The translations under genes were made by a program, and so were the position numbers. From NCBI RefSeq assembly GCF_000023985.1, contig NC_013156.1, positions 1,104,363 through 1,168,362 on the forward strand: a stretch of 64,000 nucleotides of DNA, given 5' to 3'. The stretch's first letter is position 1. Each line of letters opens with the position of its first letter. The notes below the pieces were generated by a model. The model worked only from the letters and a program-made list of their open reading frames with translations. It did not search any database and was not told the DNA's origin. Positions 38,220 through 47,126 of the stretch are shown here, in pieces. The stretch is from Methanocaldococcus fervens AG86. GTDB lineage: Archaea > AGJL01 > Methanococci > Methanococcales > Methanocaldococcaceae.

Positions 38220-38374
38220 CCAATCCACTCCGATATATACTGTAATTTTCTTAAAATATATTTTTTTTGCGTAATACATTGTGCATTCGGTTTTATCGGT
38301 GTTTATGTAGTAATTTATGTAGGTAGGTGGACAATAGTCGAATTTTAAATAATTGATTAACGTAGTATTATGTA
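38220..38374 (-). promoter_or_regulatory. flaB1 promoter with three TACATA boxes
   Basis: On the minus strand a TATA-like ATATATTTTAAG (about 38250-38262), after an A-rich BRE, lies about 100 bases before flaB1; a second possible element is GTATATATCGG (about 38230-38240). Upstream are three exact TACATA boxes, at 38304-38309, 38316-38321 (12 bases apart) and 38369-38374, read on the minus strand. This hexamer is the reported binding site of the archaellum activator EarA in Methanococcus, upstream of the BRE. The most upstream box is also within the 5' region of the divergent UPF0148 gene. Confidence 0.6.
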
Positions 38375-38399
38375 TTATTAAAAATAATTTGGTGAAATC

Positions 38400-38723
38400 A
38401 TGGATGATGAAATATTAAAAACTCTATCTAATGAATTGTTAAATGGGGCAAGAATGCTTTCAACTCACTGTAAAAAATGTGGTTGTCCATTATTTGAAAA
38501 AAATGGGGAAATTTACTGTCCAATATGTAAAAAATTTGAAATTGATTCTGAAAGTGAAAAATATGCTGAAGATGAATTAAATTTAAATGTTGATGGTGTT
38601 TTAAATGAGAAAATAAATTATTTAGTGAATAAACTAAAAGATGAAGATGAAGTTGGCAGAATCAAAGAAATAGGCGAAGCTTTATATATATTAATCAAAA
38701 TCAAAAAGAAGATAAAAGAATAA
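38400..38723 (+). CDS. UPF0148 / autoantigen p27-like zinc-ribbon protein
   Basis: A 107-residue protein with one zinc ribbon near residue 25: CKKCGCPLFEKNGEIYCPIC (two CxxC knuckles 15 residues apart). The rest is acidic and helical. This matches the UPF0148 family, whose eukaryotic relative is Sjogren's syndrome/scleroderma autoantigen 1. The start at 38400 has GGTGAAATC. It is divergent from flaB1. The function is unknown; links to RNA or chromosome segregation have been proposed for relatives. Confidence 0.85.
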   Translation: MDDEILKTLSNELLNGARMLSTHCKKCGCPLFEKNGEIYCPICKKFEIDSESEKYAEDELNLNVDGVLNEKINYLVNKLKDEDEVGRIKEIGEALYILIKIKKKIKE

Positions 38724-38736
38724 AAATCTTATTTCG

Positions 38737-39234
38737 TTATTTCCTTCTCTTCTTTAATCTTGATTTAACCATTTTTCTCTTTAAAGGCCTTCCACAAATT
38801 TCGCATATATCTCCTTCATAATCCGCTGGATATAGTTTTTTACAACCCTCACAAACTTTCCTCCAAATAAAATCTTTATCTGTTGGTTTGAAAGCTATTC
38901 CTTTAACTTCAATGTTTAATTTTTTAGCAACATTTTGAATACCGTAATCGTCAGTGTATAGTATAGCGTTTAAATCCAAAGCTAACGCTAACACACCAAT
39001 ATCTTGTTTAGATAGATTATCTCCAGTTTTTTTAACAACTTCCTCAACCTTTTTTATAGATTCTTTACTTGGGCTCATTATCTTCAATTTTCCAAAATTC
39101 AATGCCTGCTCAACAATAATTTTTTTTGACACTATCTCTTCTAAAACTTCTGGGGTTGTGTAATGCTCTCCCTCCTCTATAACTGGATTATAGCCGTGAA
39201 TAATTGCTGAAGCATCCAACACCTTAATGTTCAT
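38737..39234 (-). CDS. nob1: Endoribonuclease Nob1 (PIN domain, zinc ribbon)
   Basis: A 165-residue protein with an N-terminal PIN domain: the catalytic acids are in KVLDASAIIHG, TTPEVLEEIV, LSKQDIGVLALAL and ILYTDDYGIQ. A C-terminal zinc ribbon CEGCKKLYPADYEGDICEIC is followed by a Lys/Arg-rich tail. Nob1 cleaves the 3' end of pre-16S rRNA during small-subunit maturation. The start at 39234 follows GGTGTGAGATT. Its domain order separates it from toxin-type VapC proteins, which lack the ribbon. Confidence 0.93.
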   Translation of the reverse strand: MNIKVLDASAIIHGYNPVIEEGEHYTTPEVLEEIVSKKIIVEQALNFGKLKIMSPSKESIKKVEEVVKKTGDNLSKQDIGVLALALDLNAILYTDDYGIQNVAKKLNIEVKGIAFKPTDKDFIWRKVCEGCKKLYPADYEGDICEICGRPLKRKMVKSRLKKRRK

Positions 39235-39304
39235 AATCTCACACTAATTGTTAAATAATAACTGGTTTAAATAAATTAAAGAATAAACCTTATGGGTGAA
39301 GTTT

Positions 39305-40231
39305 ATGATAACAACAGTTGTTGGTAGCTATCCAGTAGTTAAAAAAGAAGAAACTTTCTTAGATAAAATAAAAAAAACATTGGGAGTTTATGACGAACAT
39401 AAATACGCCATTGAAAGAGCTGTTAAAGATCAAATTAAAGCTGGAGTTGATATTATAAGTGATGGGCAGGTTAGGGGAGATATGGTTGAGATTTTTACAA
39501 ACAATATGTATGGATTTGAAGGAAAGAGAGTAATTGGTAGAGTAGAGTTTATAAAGCCAATAACAGTTAAAGATATTTTATATGCTAAAAATATGGCTAA
39601 AAAATTAAATCCTAATGTTGAAGTTAAAGGAATTATTACAGGACCTTGCACAATTGCTTCATCTGTTAGGGTTGAGGGATATTATTCAGATAATAAGGAT
39701 GAAAAATTAATTTACGATATTGCCAAAGCACTTAGGAGGGAGGTTGAGGCATTAAAAAATCACGTTCCAATAATACAGATTGATGAACCAATTTTATCAA
39801 CTGGCTTGTATGATTTTGATGTAGCAAGAAAGGCTATAGACATTATTGTTAAAGGTTTAGATGTTACTTTTGCAATGCATGTATGTGGAAACGTTTATAA
39901 CATTATTGATGAGCTAAATAAATTTAATGTAGATATTTTAGACCATGAATTTGCTTCAAATAGGAAAAATTTGGATATTTTGGAATGTATAGAAAAGAAA
40001 GTTGGGTTTGGATGCGTAAATACAAAAGTTAAAAGTGTTGAAAGTGTTGATGAAATAAAGAGCTTGATAGAAGAGGGATTTGAGATATTAAAAAATAATG
40101 AAAAGCTGAATAAAAACTTATCTGAAAATATTCTAATAGATCCTGATTGTGGTATGAGGTTGTTGCCAATAGATGTAGCTTTTAATAAATTAAAAAATAT
40201 GGTTGAGGCAACTAAATTAATAAAAATTTAA
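39305..40231 (+). CDS. Methionine synthase, MetE C-terminal-type (methanogen core enzyme)
   Basis: A 308-residue single-domain version of the cobalamin-independent MetE barrel. In methanogens this enzyme takes the methyl group from methylcobalamin to homocysteine. Zinc ligands are visible at MHVCGNVYN and DPDCGMRLLP, and the substrate pocket at ITGPCTIASS and IQIDEPILS. The start is the ATG at 39305, preceded by GGGTGAAGTTT; an earlier in-frame GTG overlaps the binding site. It converges with the pilin cluster, overlapping the last gene of that cluster by 4 bases. Confidence 0.9.
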   Translation: MITTVVGSYPVVKKEETFLDKIKKTLGVYDEHKYAIERAVKDQIKAGVDIISDGQVRGDMVEIFTNNMYGFEGKRVIGRVEFIKPITVKDILYAKNMAKKLNPNVEVKGIITGPCTIASSVRVEGYYSDNKDEKLIYDIAKALRREVEALKNHVPIIQIDEPILSTGLYDFDVARKAIDIIVKGLDVTFAMHVCGNVYNIIDELNKFNVDILDHEFASNRKNLDILECIEKKVGFGCVNTKVKSVESVDEIKSLIEEGFEILKNNEKLNKNLSENILIDPDCGMRLLPIDVAFNKLKNMVEATKLIKI

Positions 40232-41280
40232 TTTTCTTCTATTAATGGTTTATATCCTACCGAACCCCAACTACTATCTGTTTTATTTGTGTATAAGCCA
40301 ATTATGGAGTAAGAGCCGTTATTAACAAATATGTATTTTCCTTCTTCCCCATAGTACATTAGATTTTTTGATTTTTTCTCTTTGTAGTCTGGATTAGCAT
40401 ATTCTTCACTAATGGTGGTATTATATATATCACCTATATTAACAATCGACTCATTTTGCCTATCAATTGTTGTTGTTGAATTATATAATAGGAGCATTTG
40501 GTTGTTATTGAGTAGTTGACCTTTATTGCATTCTACCAAAATCAATGATTTTTCATCACTTCCATTTCTCCACATTAGTACCTTATAGGGCAAAAGGACG
40601 TAATCATTTCCAATAATCCTAATTTCTACTGGTGATGAAGGATTGTGCATGTGACTATAATCAAAATTTGTGCTGTCTAGCTGTATTATACAATGTATAT
40701 TGTCACCAACATTTGGGAGATCAGTTACAGTTATAATCCTATAATAACCCCAAGTGTAGTAGAATTCATTTAAATAAACGTATGGGTCTGGAATTCTTGA
40801 TAATTTCACATTTTTATTTATATTTAAGGTTCTTGAAGCCCATAATTCTCCATTGTTTAATTTCTTTTTATACTCAATGTATGCTGTAAGTCTAACATTA
40901 ACAACTTCGGGTTCTGCTGTTGAACGAATATTTACGGAACTTATGCTATATGAGATGTTTTCATTTCCTTTTAGATAGTTTAAGGAGTTGCTAGCTTCAT
41001 TTTTAATATATTCTGTTATGTATGTTAAGGCATCCTCTGAATTATCAAAAAATTTTCTTTCATTCATTATCTTGTAGCTTGCATTTACAAATGCATCATT
41101 AACAATTTTATCGATATTTCTTTCTAAGGTATTTACCATATTATCATAATTTAAATCTGCTTTTTTTATTGTTATCTCATCCTCTACAGCCTTTATTTTG
41201 TATTCAATAGTTGAATAAAATACAGCTGAGATAACGAACATTAGCAAAACCAATATTATTGCATTTTGTGAGAAATACAT
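40228..41280 (-). CDS. Membrane-anchored surface protein of the pilin/archaeosortase cluster
   Basis: A 350-residue protein with an N-terminal membrane helix (AIILVLLMFVISAVFYS) and a long extracellular part. Residues about 20-110 are helical (EDEITIKKADLNYDNMVN), the rest is beta-rich and has several N-x-S/T sequons. It looks like a minor pilin or adhesin but lacks the class III consensus. The start is the ATG at 41280 (AGAGGGATTATTT); the in-frame ATG at 41304 lies within the upstream gene. It is the last gene of the cluster. The family is not recognised. Confidence 0.7.
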   Translation of the reverse strand: MYFSQNAIILVLLMFVISAVFYSTIEYKIKAVEDEITIKKADLNYDNMVNTLERNIDKIVNDAFVNASYKIMNERKFFDNSEDALTYITEYIKNEASNSLNYLKGNENISYSISSVNIRSTAEPEVVNVRLTAYIEYKKKLNNGELWASRTLNINKNVKLSRIPDPYVYLNEFYYTWGYYRIITVTDLPNVGDNIHCIIQLDSTNFDYSHMHNPSSPVEIRIIGNDYVLLPYKVLMWRNGSDEKSLILVECNKGQLLNNNQMLLLYNSTTTIDRQNESIVNIGDIYNTTISEEYANPDYKEKKSKNLMYYGEEGKYIFVNNGSYSIIGLYTNKTDSSWGSVGYKPLIEEN

Positions 41281-41293
41281 AAATAATCCCTCT

Positions 41294-41824
41294 TTAGTTT
41301 CCAAATACTCGTAATTTAACTTTTGATGAGGTTATGTTTCTTGATAAATAAACCGGCAAGTGAATTTTATATTGTTTATAATCTTGACAGTTATATGCCT
41401 CATTCCAATCCAAAAATCTCTTATCTGAGATGTCTATGCTGTTTTCATCTCCATAAATTACATACCAACCTTCTTTTCTGTTTAACGTTAATATTACTAA
41501 AACTTCAACGGTGTTATTATAACTCCCACTTTTGTTAATCAGCAAATTTTCATCAATATACAATTCATAATGCTTTAATGGAATTCTATCCTCTAAAAGT
41601 TTCTTAGCTTCATCAGTTCTATTAAAATAATACAAAAGAACAGTGTTTTCTAAAGTTCCATCTTCAGATAGATGTTCCATTGTTGCTAGGCCTTTATCAA
41701 AAATATAATCGGTTTTTATGGCATCAACGTAGTTGTTATTATGTTCAACAACAGAAACTGTCCAATAAGCCATTCCAATGAGTAAAATTGCAGTTCCAAT
41801 AACTAAATCTATAGTGTTAATCAT
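41294..41824 (-). CDS. Small membrane-anchored surface protein
   Basis: A 176-residue protein with one N-terminal helix (IDLVIGTAILLIGMAYWTV) and an extracellular domain rich in charged and aromatic residues. The start ATG overlaps the upstream stop as ATGA (41821-41824), a clear sign of coupling. No domain is recognised. The helix without basic leader is like those of minor pilins. Confidence 0.7.
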   Translation of the reverse strand: MINTIDLVIGTAILLIGMAYWTVSVVEHNNNYVDAIKTDYIFDKGLATMEHLSEDGTLENTVLLYYFNRTDEAKKLLEDRIPLKHYELYIDENLLINKSGSYNNTVEVLVILTLNRKEGWYVIYGDENSIDISDKRFLDWNEAYNCQDYKQYKIHLPVYLSRNITSSKVKLRVFGN

Positions 41825-42705
41825 GATCCCACCAATATGGTGACATTTCTCGGAGATAATGTTAGATAGTAAAAGTTAGCACTATCGTTAGTTTCTATTG
41901 TGAATTCCACGGGATAAGTGGTATTTAAGCTCAATATCCTAATTTCATTTATTCCTTTCTTTAAATTAGGAGTTATTCCAATATCTTTAGATGTTGAGTT
42001 TAATTCTTTTTTGTATATTTGCCCATTCACGGTGAATGTTACATTAAAACTAAGCTCTTCATTATTGGAGATAATCCTTGCAGAAGCGTTTATAATCTTT
42101 TTATCTACTTCAAAGTATATATGGTCCCCATTACACCCATAAACTTTTACTTCTGTTGTATTTTTTGTAACTCCAGTAATTTTTGGAATATAGAGGTTTT
42201 CATTAAAGTAAACTAAGGTACTATAACCACCTGAGGAATTTGGCAATGTAAAATCTGTTACAACGTTTGAGTATACCGAGAAATATTCTTCATTACTGAA
42301 ATTAAATTCTATTCTATTTAGATTAAAGTTATTATTCCCTGAGGCGACTTCATCTAACGTTTCATCGTATTCATTGGGGAGGGTTATAAAATAAAATCCA
42401 TTTAACTCCTCAGTAAAATTATTACATGGATCAAATATTTTCTCATTTAATTTTATTTTATTGGTGAAGTTTTCAATGTAATCTTCGTTATAGCTCCCAG
42501 GGAAATCGTATTTTTTCAAAAATAAATCTTTCAACAACAATATCTTATGAAATTTTTCAGTATCTTTCTTTTCTTCTAAAGATGCCAATATATTGTAATT
42601 GTAAGTTGTATATCCCAAATAAAAAATGCCCATAAAAATAAAAGCAATTATAACCGCCTCATAAGTGAATACATAACCTTTATTTGATTTGAGCTTTTTT
42701 AACAT
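41821..42705 (-). CDS. Pilin-like surface protein with class III-type N terminus
   Basis: A 294-residue protein whose N terminus MLKKLKSNKGYVFTYEAVII resembles a class III signal: basic leader ending in KG, then a helix with the conserved glutamate at position +7 or so. The Q-x-S-x-E pattern is changed to Y-V-F-T-Y-E. The extracellular part is beta-rich with many N-x-S/T sequons (NFTNK, NFTEE, NLNRI, NSTSK). The upstream neighbour is the archaeosortase gene. It probably ends up in a pilus or pilus-tip structure after cleavage by a prepilin peptidase. Confidence 0.7.
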   Translation of the reverse strand: MLKKLKSNKGYVFTYEAVIIAFIFMGIFYLGYTTYNYNILASLEEKKDTEKFHKILLLKDLFLKKYDFPGSYNEDYIENFTNKIKLNEKIFDPCNNFTEELNGFYFITLPNEYDETLDEVASGNNNFNLNRIEFNFSNEEYFSVYSNVVTDFTLPNSSGGYSTLVYFNENLYIPKITGVTKNTTEVKVYGCNGDHIYFEVDKKIINASARIISNNEELSFNVTFTVNGQIYKKELNSTSKDIGITPNLKKGINEIRILSLNTTYPVEFTIETNDSANFYYLTLSPRNVTILVGS

Positions 42706-42755
42706 AATATCACATGTTTGTAATTTATAAATTTATATTTCTTTTAGGTTTATTA

Positions 42756-43235
42756 TTATTTATCTATTAAGTTAATTTTGATATTTTTTACGATTCCTAC
42801 TTTTATTAATATTCTTACCCAGATGATATTTAAAATTAAAACAGTAGGAAAGATAATAAAACTTATCATATCATGTATGAGGGAATAGTTTGTTAGATGT
42901 GCATTTTTTAGGATAAGGATTATCCTCAATATATTTATGAGATTTATTACCAATATTCCAAAACTTGAATATATTAGTTTATATTTCATTGGAGTCTTTG
43001 GCGTAGCAAATACATAAGCTAAAAACAAAGACATTTCAAAGGAGCATGTGCATGCTGGAATTATAGAAAATAACGTTTTGTTATAGATTATGATATTATC
43101 AAAATAATAGGCATTCAAAATAAGTCCTACAATCACTGCTAAATATCTGGATATTTCAAATTCAAAAATTTTTAAAAAAAGATAGATTAAAGGTAATAAA
43201 ATAAGGAAATTTATCAAATATCTTTTATTTTCCAT
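42756..43235 (-). CDS. Archaeosortase/exosortase-family transpeptidase
   Basis: A 159-residue membrane protein with about five helices. The three residues that define the family are in order: Cys62 in the segment PACTCSFEM, Arg104 in NLINILRIIL and His121 in SLIHDMISF. Cys acts as nucleophile, Arg and His complete the site. Archaeosortases cleave C-terminal Pro-rich sorting signals and attach the protein to a lipid. It is shorter than ArtA but similar to the compact subgroup in methanogens. The start overlaps the preceding small pilin gene by 11 bases. The likely substrate is the PKD protein two genes upstream. Confidence 0.75.
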   Translation of the reverse strand: MENKRYLINFLILLPLIYLFLKIFEFEISRYLAVIVGLILNAYYFDNIIIYNKTLFSIIPACTCSFEMSLFLAYVFATPKTPMKYKLIYSSFGILVINLINILRIILILKNAHLTNYSLIHDMISFIIFPTVLILNIIWVRILIKVGIVKNIKINLIDK

Positions 43236-43452
43236 TTGCGGTAACCTCTTTTACCTTATCTACTTGTTGCATGACTTTATTGTTGGTAGCAATTTCTCCA
43301 GAAACACTAATTTCTTTGGCAGTTGTTGATGATGTTTTTACAGTTTTCAAATAATAAAATCCAACTATTGAAGCTGTAGCGATAATACCAGCTAATAACA
43401 AAGCAAATTCTAAGCTAATCTGACCTTTATTTGAAAATATTTTTTTAAACAT
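43225..43452 (-). CDS. Short pilin with class III signal peptide
   Basis: A 75-residue protein: leader [10 protein letters not shown], then the perfect class III motif [17 protein letters not shown], and a short hydrophilic tail with Ser/Thr and Lys. This is the form of a major type IV-like pilin processed by an EppA-type peptidase. It overlaps the archaeosortase start by 11 bases and follows the PKD gene with an 8-base overlap. In mature form it would have about 65 residues. Confidence 0.85.
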   Translation of the reverse strand: MFKKIFSNKGQISLEFALLLAGIIATASIVGFYYLKTVKTSSTTAKEISVSGEIATNNKVMQQVDKVKEVTANGK

Positions 43453-46400
43453 GTTTCCACCTTGATATTTGAATAATAATTATTACAGTGGTTATAAACA
43501 TTAAGATTTTAATTGGTATTGGAATTGGAATACTTTTTTTATTTTCACCAATTGAGACAAATCTTACTGTTGAGTCACTGTATCCATCATCATCCACAAC
43601 AGTTAATCTTGCAGTATATACACCTTTTTTAGTATAGATGTGGCTGGTTTTTGGATTGGGCGGATGTTCATAAGTTCCATTTACAGAAATAATTGTTCCA
43701 TCTCCAAAGTCCCATATATATTTTACAATTTTTCCATCAATGTCGTAGGATTCCGAAGCATCGAAATATACCATAGTCCCATTTATTGTAAAATTAAATT
43801 TTGCTATTGGAGGATAGTTTCCTTCTCCCTTAACCAATACTATTTTTGATATGGAATCTTTCAAACCTATATTATTCCAAACAATTAATTTTACAACATA
43901 TATTCCTTCTTTTGTGTATTTATGCAATGGATTTTTTTGTGTTGATGTCGTTCCATCTCCAAAGTTCCACAGCCATTTAACTATATTTCCAGGATTGGAT
44001 ATTGATCTATCTACAAAATTTATATTTTGATCAACTACGACCATAGAAGGGCCTTCAAAATCTGCTTTAATGTAATATACGGTTATTGTTTTTGACATTA
44101 TGGATGATGCATTTAATTCATCGTAAACTGTAAGACTCACGTTATAAACACCCTCTTCCTTATACACATGAGTTACTATTGGATCGGTAGTTTCTATAAC
44201 TTCTCCATCTCCAAAATCCCATCTGTATAATTTAATAGCCCCTTCTGGATCGTAAGAAGATAACGCATTAAATATAACCTCCTCATTAACTTTTGGATGT
44301 TTTGGAGAATACATGAATTCAGCAGTAGGGAGAGAGTTTCTAACTTCAAAGTTAACTTCAATGGAATTTTTATCGCCCATTCCATCCCAAACAGTCAGTA
44401 TTGTAGTATAATTGCCAATGTTAAATTTATGTGATACTGTTTTTAACTCATTTGATGAATAATTCCAAACAAGAGCTCCAGAAGAATTATAAACCGTTAA
44501 GTTGAATCCATAGATTTTTGCCATTGGTGAACTTGGAGGTATAGTATAGTTGCCTATTATATTACCATAGGAATTATATTCAGGAATATTCCTACTAGCA
44601 TCTGGGTCGTAGGTATTTAATGGATTGAAAAATATTGTATCCTTATAGCTTGCAGGATTTGGATAAATATAGAGTTTAGCTATTGGATTTTTGTTGTCAA
44701 TTATATAAACTGTTTTCATATTTTTTGCGGTATATACTTTCATATAGATTGGATAAACCCCTTCTGAAGTATATGTATGATTGAATGAATATGGTGAAGT
44801 TTTAGGCCTTATCCAAATACTACTGCCATCTCCAAAATATATATAATGCCGTAACCTTGCCCAAGATGCAGGTTCCATTATTGTTATGTTAATTGGATAG
44901 TTTGTAGGAGCCAATGTAGGAGAGGCATAAATTTGAGGATAACTACTATAACCCCCAACTCCAATTGGTGGAGGAATTCCAACTTCTATATTCCCATTTT
45001 CATCTATAACAAATACATGAGGATAATACAAACCCCTTGAGGAATATCTATGTGTAGGAGATTTTTCAAATGAAAATGTTCCATCTCCAAAACACCACAT
45101 TATGAATATTGGATTTCCATAAGGTGAGCAGTCAAATTCAACATTTTCATTTACATTAACTTCTGTTGGAGTAGCAGTTGCTGTTATATCAATATAATAG
45201 CCATCTTTTAGCTTTACATTCAATTTTGGTGTTGAAACTACATCTGAATAATAATACAAATTAACAGTATGATTTTCTTTAATATATTCGTAATCATAAG
45301 ATGTTTTGTCATGGGATACTGATGGATAAAAATTATATCTTGTATTTCCCACATCATCCACAACTATAAAGTTGAGAGTATCTGACTTCCACCAACTACC
45401 TGACCCATAACTCATCCAGAAAAATGGCCACATAAATGGGAATTTATATCTATGGTATGCAGGAGTAAAATAATCTTTATATGTATAGTAAGTTTCTGTT
45501 CCATCACCAAAATCCCACTTCCAATATAATCCCCAAGCTCCTGACATTTCAAACTTAATACTATCATCAACCCGGTATGTTACTTTATAAGGGTCAGTAT
45601 ATGCATTTCCTCTATTGTCGTTATCGTTTCCAGAACTATTATATACATAAGTATAAGCCTCTCCATTATAATGGCTTGGTCCAGTAACCCAGTAAATATA
45701 ACCTCCTCTCTGTCTTTTTACTTTAATTCCTTCATCCAAATAGCCGACCATTACTCTACCAAAATAATCAACAACCAGAACCCTTGGATAATATATTCCA
45801 GGTCTGTCATATACGTGGATAGGAGATTTTTCAAATGAAAATGTTCCATCTCCAAAACTCCAAACATTAAATATAATATGCCTACTAACTGAATAATTAA
45901 ATTTAACGATATCTCCTTCAACAATCTCATTTTTATTAGCATTTACTGTTACCTTCTCAGTATCTACATCTAGTCCAATAAATTTCATGTTTATGGTATT
46001 TTCTGAGTAATATTTTACAATAACAGTGTTGTTTACACTATTGTAATAGATGTCCCAGCTTGTTTTTGAGTTTGACGGGCTGCCATTAAATATATATTTG
46101 GTTGTCTGCACATCCCCAACAACAAGCCAGTTATAAGTTAATGATTTTGAATATCCTGTATTATTCAAATAGCCACACCAAGCTACTGGGTAAGGGAAGG
46201 GAAATTCATAAACATGTGTTATTTCCCTGTAATTTCCATAATCAGTTTCAGTTAAATCTCCAAAATCCCATTTTATAGCACCATTCTCTAAGGTCTCATT
46301 AGCTATAGAATCGGGGGCTAAAGCTTCAAATCTTATTGTATCATTTACATTATATGTGATAATGTAGGGATTAGTATTTGAGTCTCCAGAACTGTTCGTT

Positions 46401-46501
46401 ATATTCATAGTGTTCGGATGAATTTGGATTATATATCCGTTTGATAATGTTAATGCTAAAAATAAACTAAATAATAGAATTATTAAAGATTTGATATGCA
46501 T
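43445..46501 (-). CDS. PKD-repeat surface protein with archaeosortase-like sorting tail
   Basis: A protein of about 1018 residues. It has a signal peptide ([18 protein letters not shown]) and eight PKD-type FGD motifs, among them [56 protein letters not shown] and WDFGDGTI. The N-terminal half contains two long similar units of about 260 residues each, the second beginning near residue 270. The C terminus is a three-part tail: Pro-rich [10 protein letters not shown], a membrane helix [14 protein letters not shown], and basic SRWKHV. That is how archaeosortase substrates end. The start is the ATG at 46501 after GGTGAGATT. Many N-x-S/T sites are present. Likely an abundant cell-surface or adhesion protein. 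Confidence 0.85.
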   Translation of the reverse strand: MHIKSLIILLFSLFLALTLSNGYIIQIHPNTMNITNSSGDSNTNPYIITYNVNDTIRFEALAPDSIANETLENGAIKWDFGDLTETDYGNYREITHVYEFPFPYPVAWCGYLNNTGYSKSLTYNWLVVGDVQTTKYIFNGSPSNSKTSWDIYYNSVNNTVIVKYYSENTINMKFIGLDVDTEKVTVNANKNEIVEGDIVKFNYSVSRHIIFNVWSFGDGTFSFEKSPIHVYDRPGIYYPRVLVVDYFGRVMVGYLDEGIKVKRQRGGYIYWVTGPSHYNGEAYTYVYNSSGNDNDNRGNAYTDPYKVTYRVDDSIKFEMSGAWGLYWKWDFGDGTETYYTYKDYFTPAYHRYKFPFMWPFFWMSYGSGSWWKSDTLNFIVVDDVGNTRYNFYPSVSHDKTSYDYEYIKENHTVNLYYYSDVVSTPKLNVKLKDGYYIDITATATPTEVNVNENVEFDCSPYGNPIFIMWCFGDGTFSFEKSPTHRYSSRGLYYPHVFVIDENGNIEVGIPPPIGVGGYSSYPQIYASPTLAPTNYPINITIMEPASWARLRHYIYFGDGSSIWIRPKTSPYSFNHTYTSEGVYPIYMKVYTAKNMKTVYIIDNKNPIAKLYIYPNPASYKDTIFFNPLNTYDPDASRNIPEYNSYGNIIGNYTIPPSSPMAKIYGFNLTVYNSSGALVWNYSSNELKTVSHKFNIGNYTTILTVWDGMGDKNSIEVNFEVRNSLPTAEFMYSPKHPKVNEEVIFNALSSYDPEGAIKLYRWDFGDGEVIETTDPIVTHVYKEEGVYNVSLTVYDELNASSIMSKTITVYYIKADFEGPSMVVVDQNINFVDRSISNPGNIVKWLWNFGDGTTSTQKNPLHKYTKEGIYVVKLIVWNNIGLKDSISKIVLVKGEGNYPPIAKFNFTINGTMVYFDASESYDIDGKIVKYIWDFGDGTIISVNGTYEHPPNPKTSHIYTKKGVYTARLTVVDDDGYSDSTVRFVSIGENKKSIPIPIPIKILMFITTVIIIIQISRWKHV

Positions 46502-46520
46502 AATCTCACCATAATATTGA

Positions 46521-46958
46521 TTAGCTAACATTTACTTCTATTTTTTTTGAGACATAAACCGTTCTTCCATTTATATTTGTAGTTATGACTATATTATTCC
46601 CTATGTCTACATTTGAAGGGCTCACATACCCTCCAATTGTAACTCCATTTTCATTGGGAGTGAATGTTACGACTGTGTCACCATAGACATTAATTTTTTT
46701 ATTTGAAATTGTTATTTCATAATCAATAGAACCTATAGGTTTTAATATATAAAATATTGTTTTATTAGTTGTATAAGCAAGGATTGCGTAGTTTTCAAAT
46801 GTATCTGCTATACTGTGCATCCTATCCACAATTAAAGCATCTGTTGTGCTATTTGAAAATTTAAGCTCCACATTATATAAAAATAGAGAAACTAACATTA
46901 AAAACATCATTGCAAGTATGAAATCTAATGATATCTGTCCTTTTTCTGTTTTGAACAT
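46521..46958 (-). CDS. Pilin-like protein with class III signal peptide
   Basis: A 145-residue protein with leader MFKTEKG followed by [20 protein letters not shown], a class III signal with Asp replacing the usual Glu. The extracellular part is beta-rich and may form one Ig-like domain ([19 protein letters not shown]). It is the first gene of the cluster, upstream of the PKD gene. A promoter is probable in the AT-rich 46959-47050 region. Confidence 0.8.
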   Translation of the reverse strand: MFKTEKGQISLDFILAMMFLMLVSLFLYNVELKFSNSTTDALIVDRMHSIADTFENYAILAYTTNKTIFYILKPIGSIDYEITISNKKINVYGDTVVTFTPNENGVTIGGYVSPSNVDIGNNIVITTNINGRTVYVSKKIEVNVS

Positions 46959-47126
46959 ATTTAAACCCCACTAAATTTAGTGTTATAATATAATTTTTTG
47001 GTCAAATTGATATATAAAAATTAACAATAAAATAATATTAATTAATCTATTTATTTAAATTCATAAATATTAATTAAATAAAAAATAAATTTGAAATATT
47101 AAAAAGAAGTTATTTATTCAGAGGAG

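Noticed and set aside
38737-39234. VapC-type toxin
   Set aside because: The PIN domain is followed by a zinc ribbon and basic tail as in Nob1, and no antitoxin gene is next to it.
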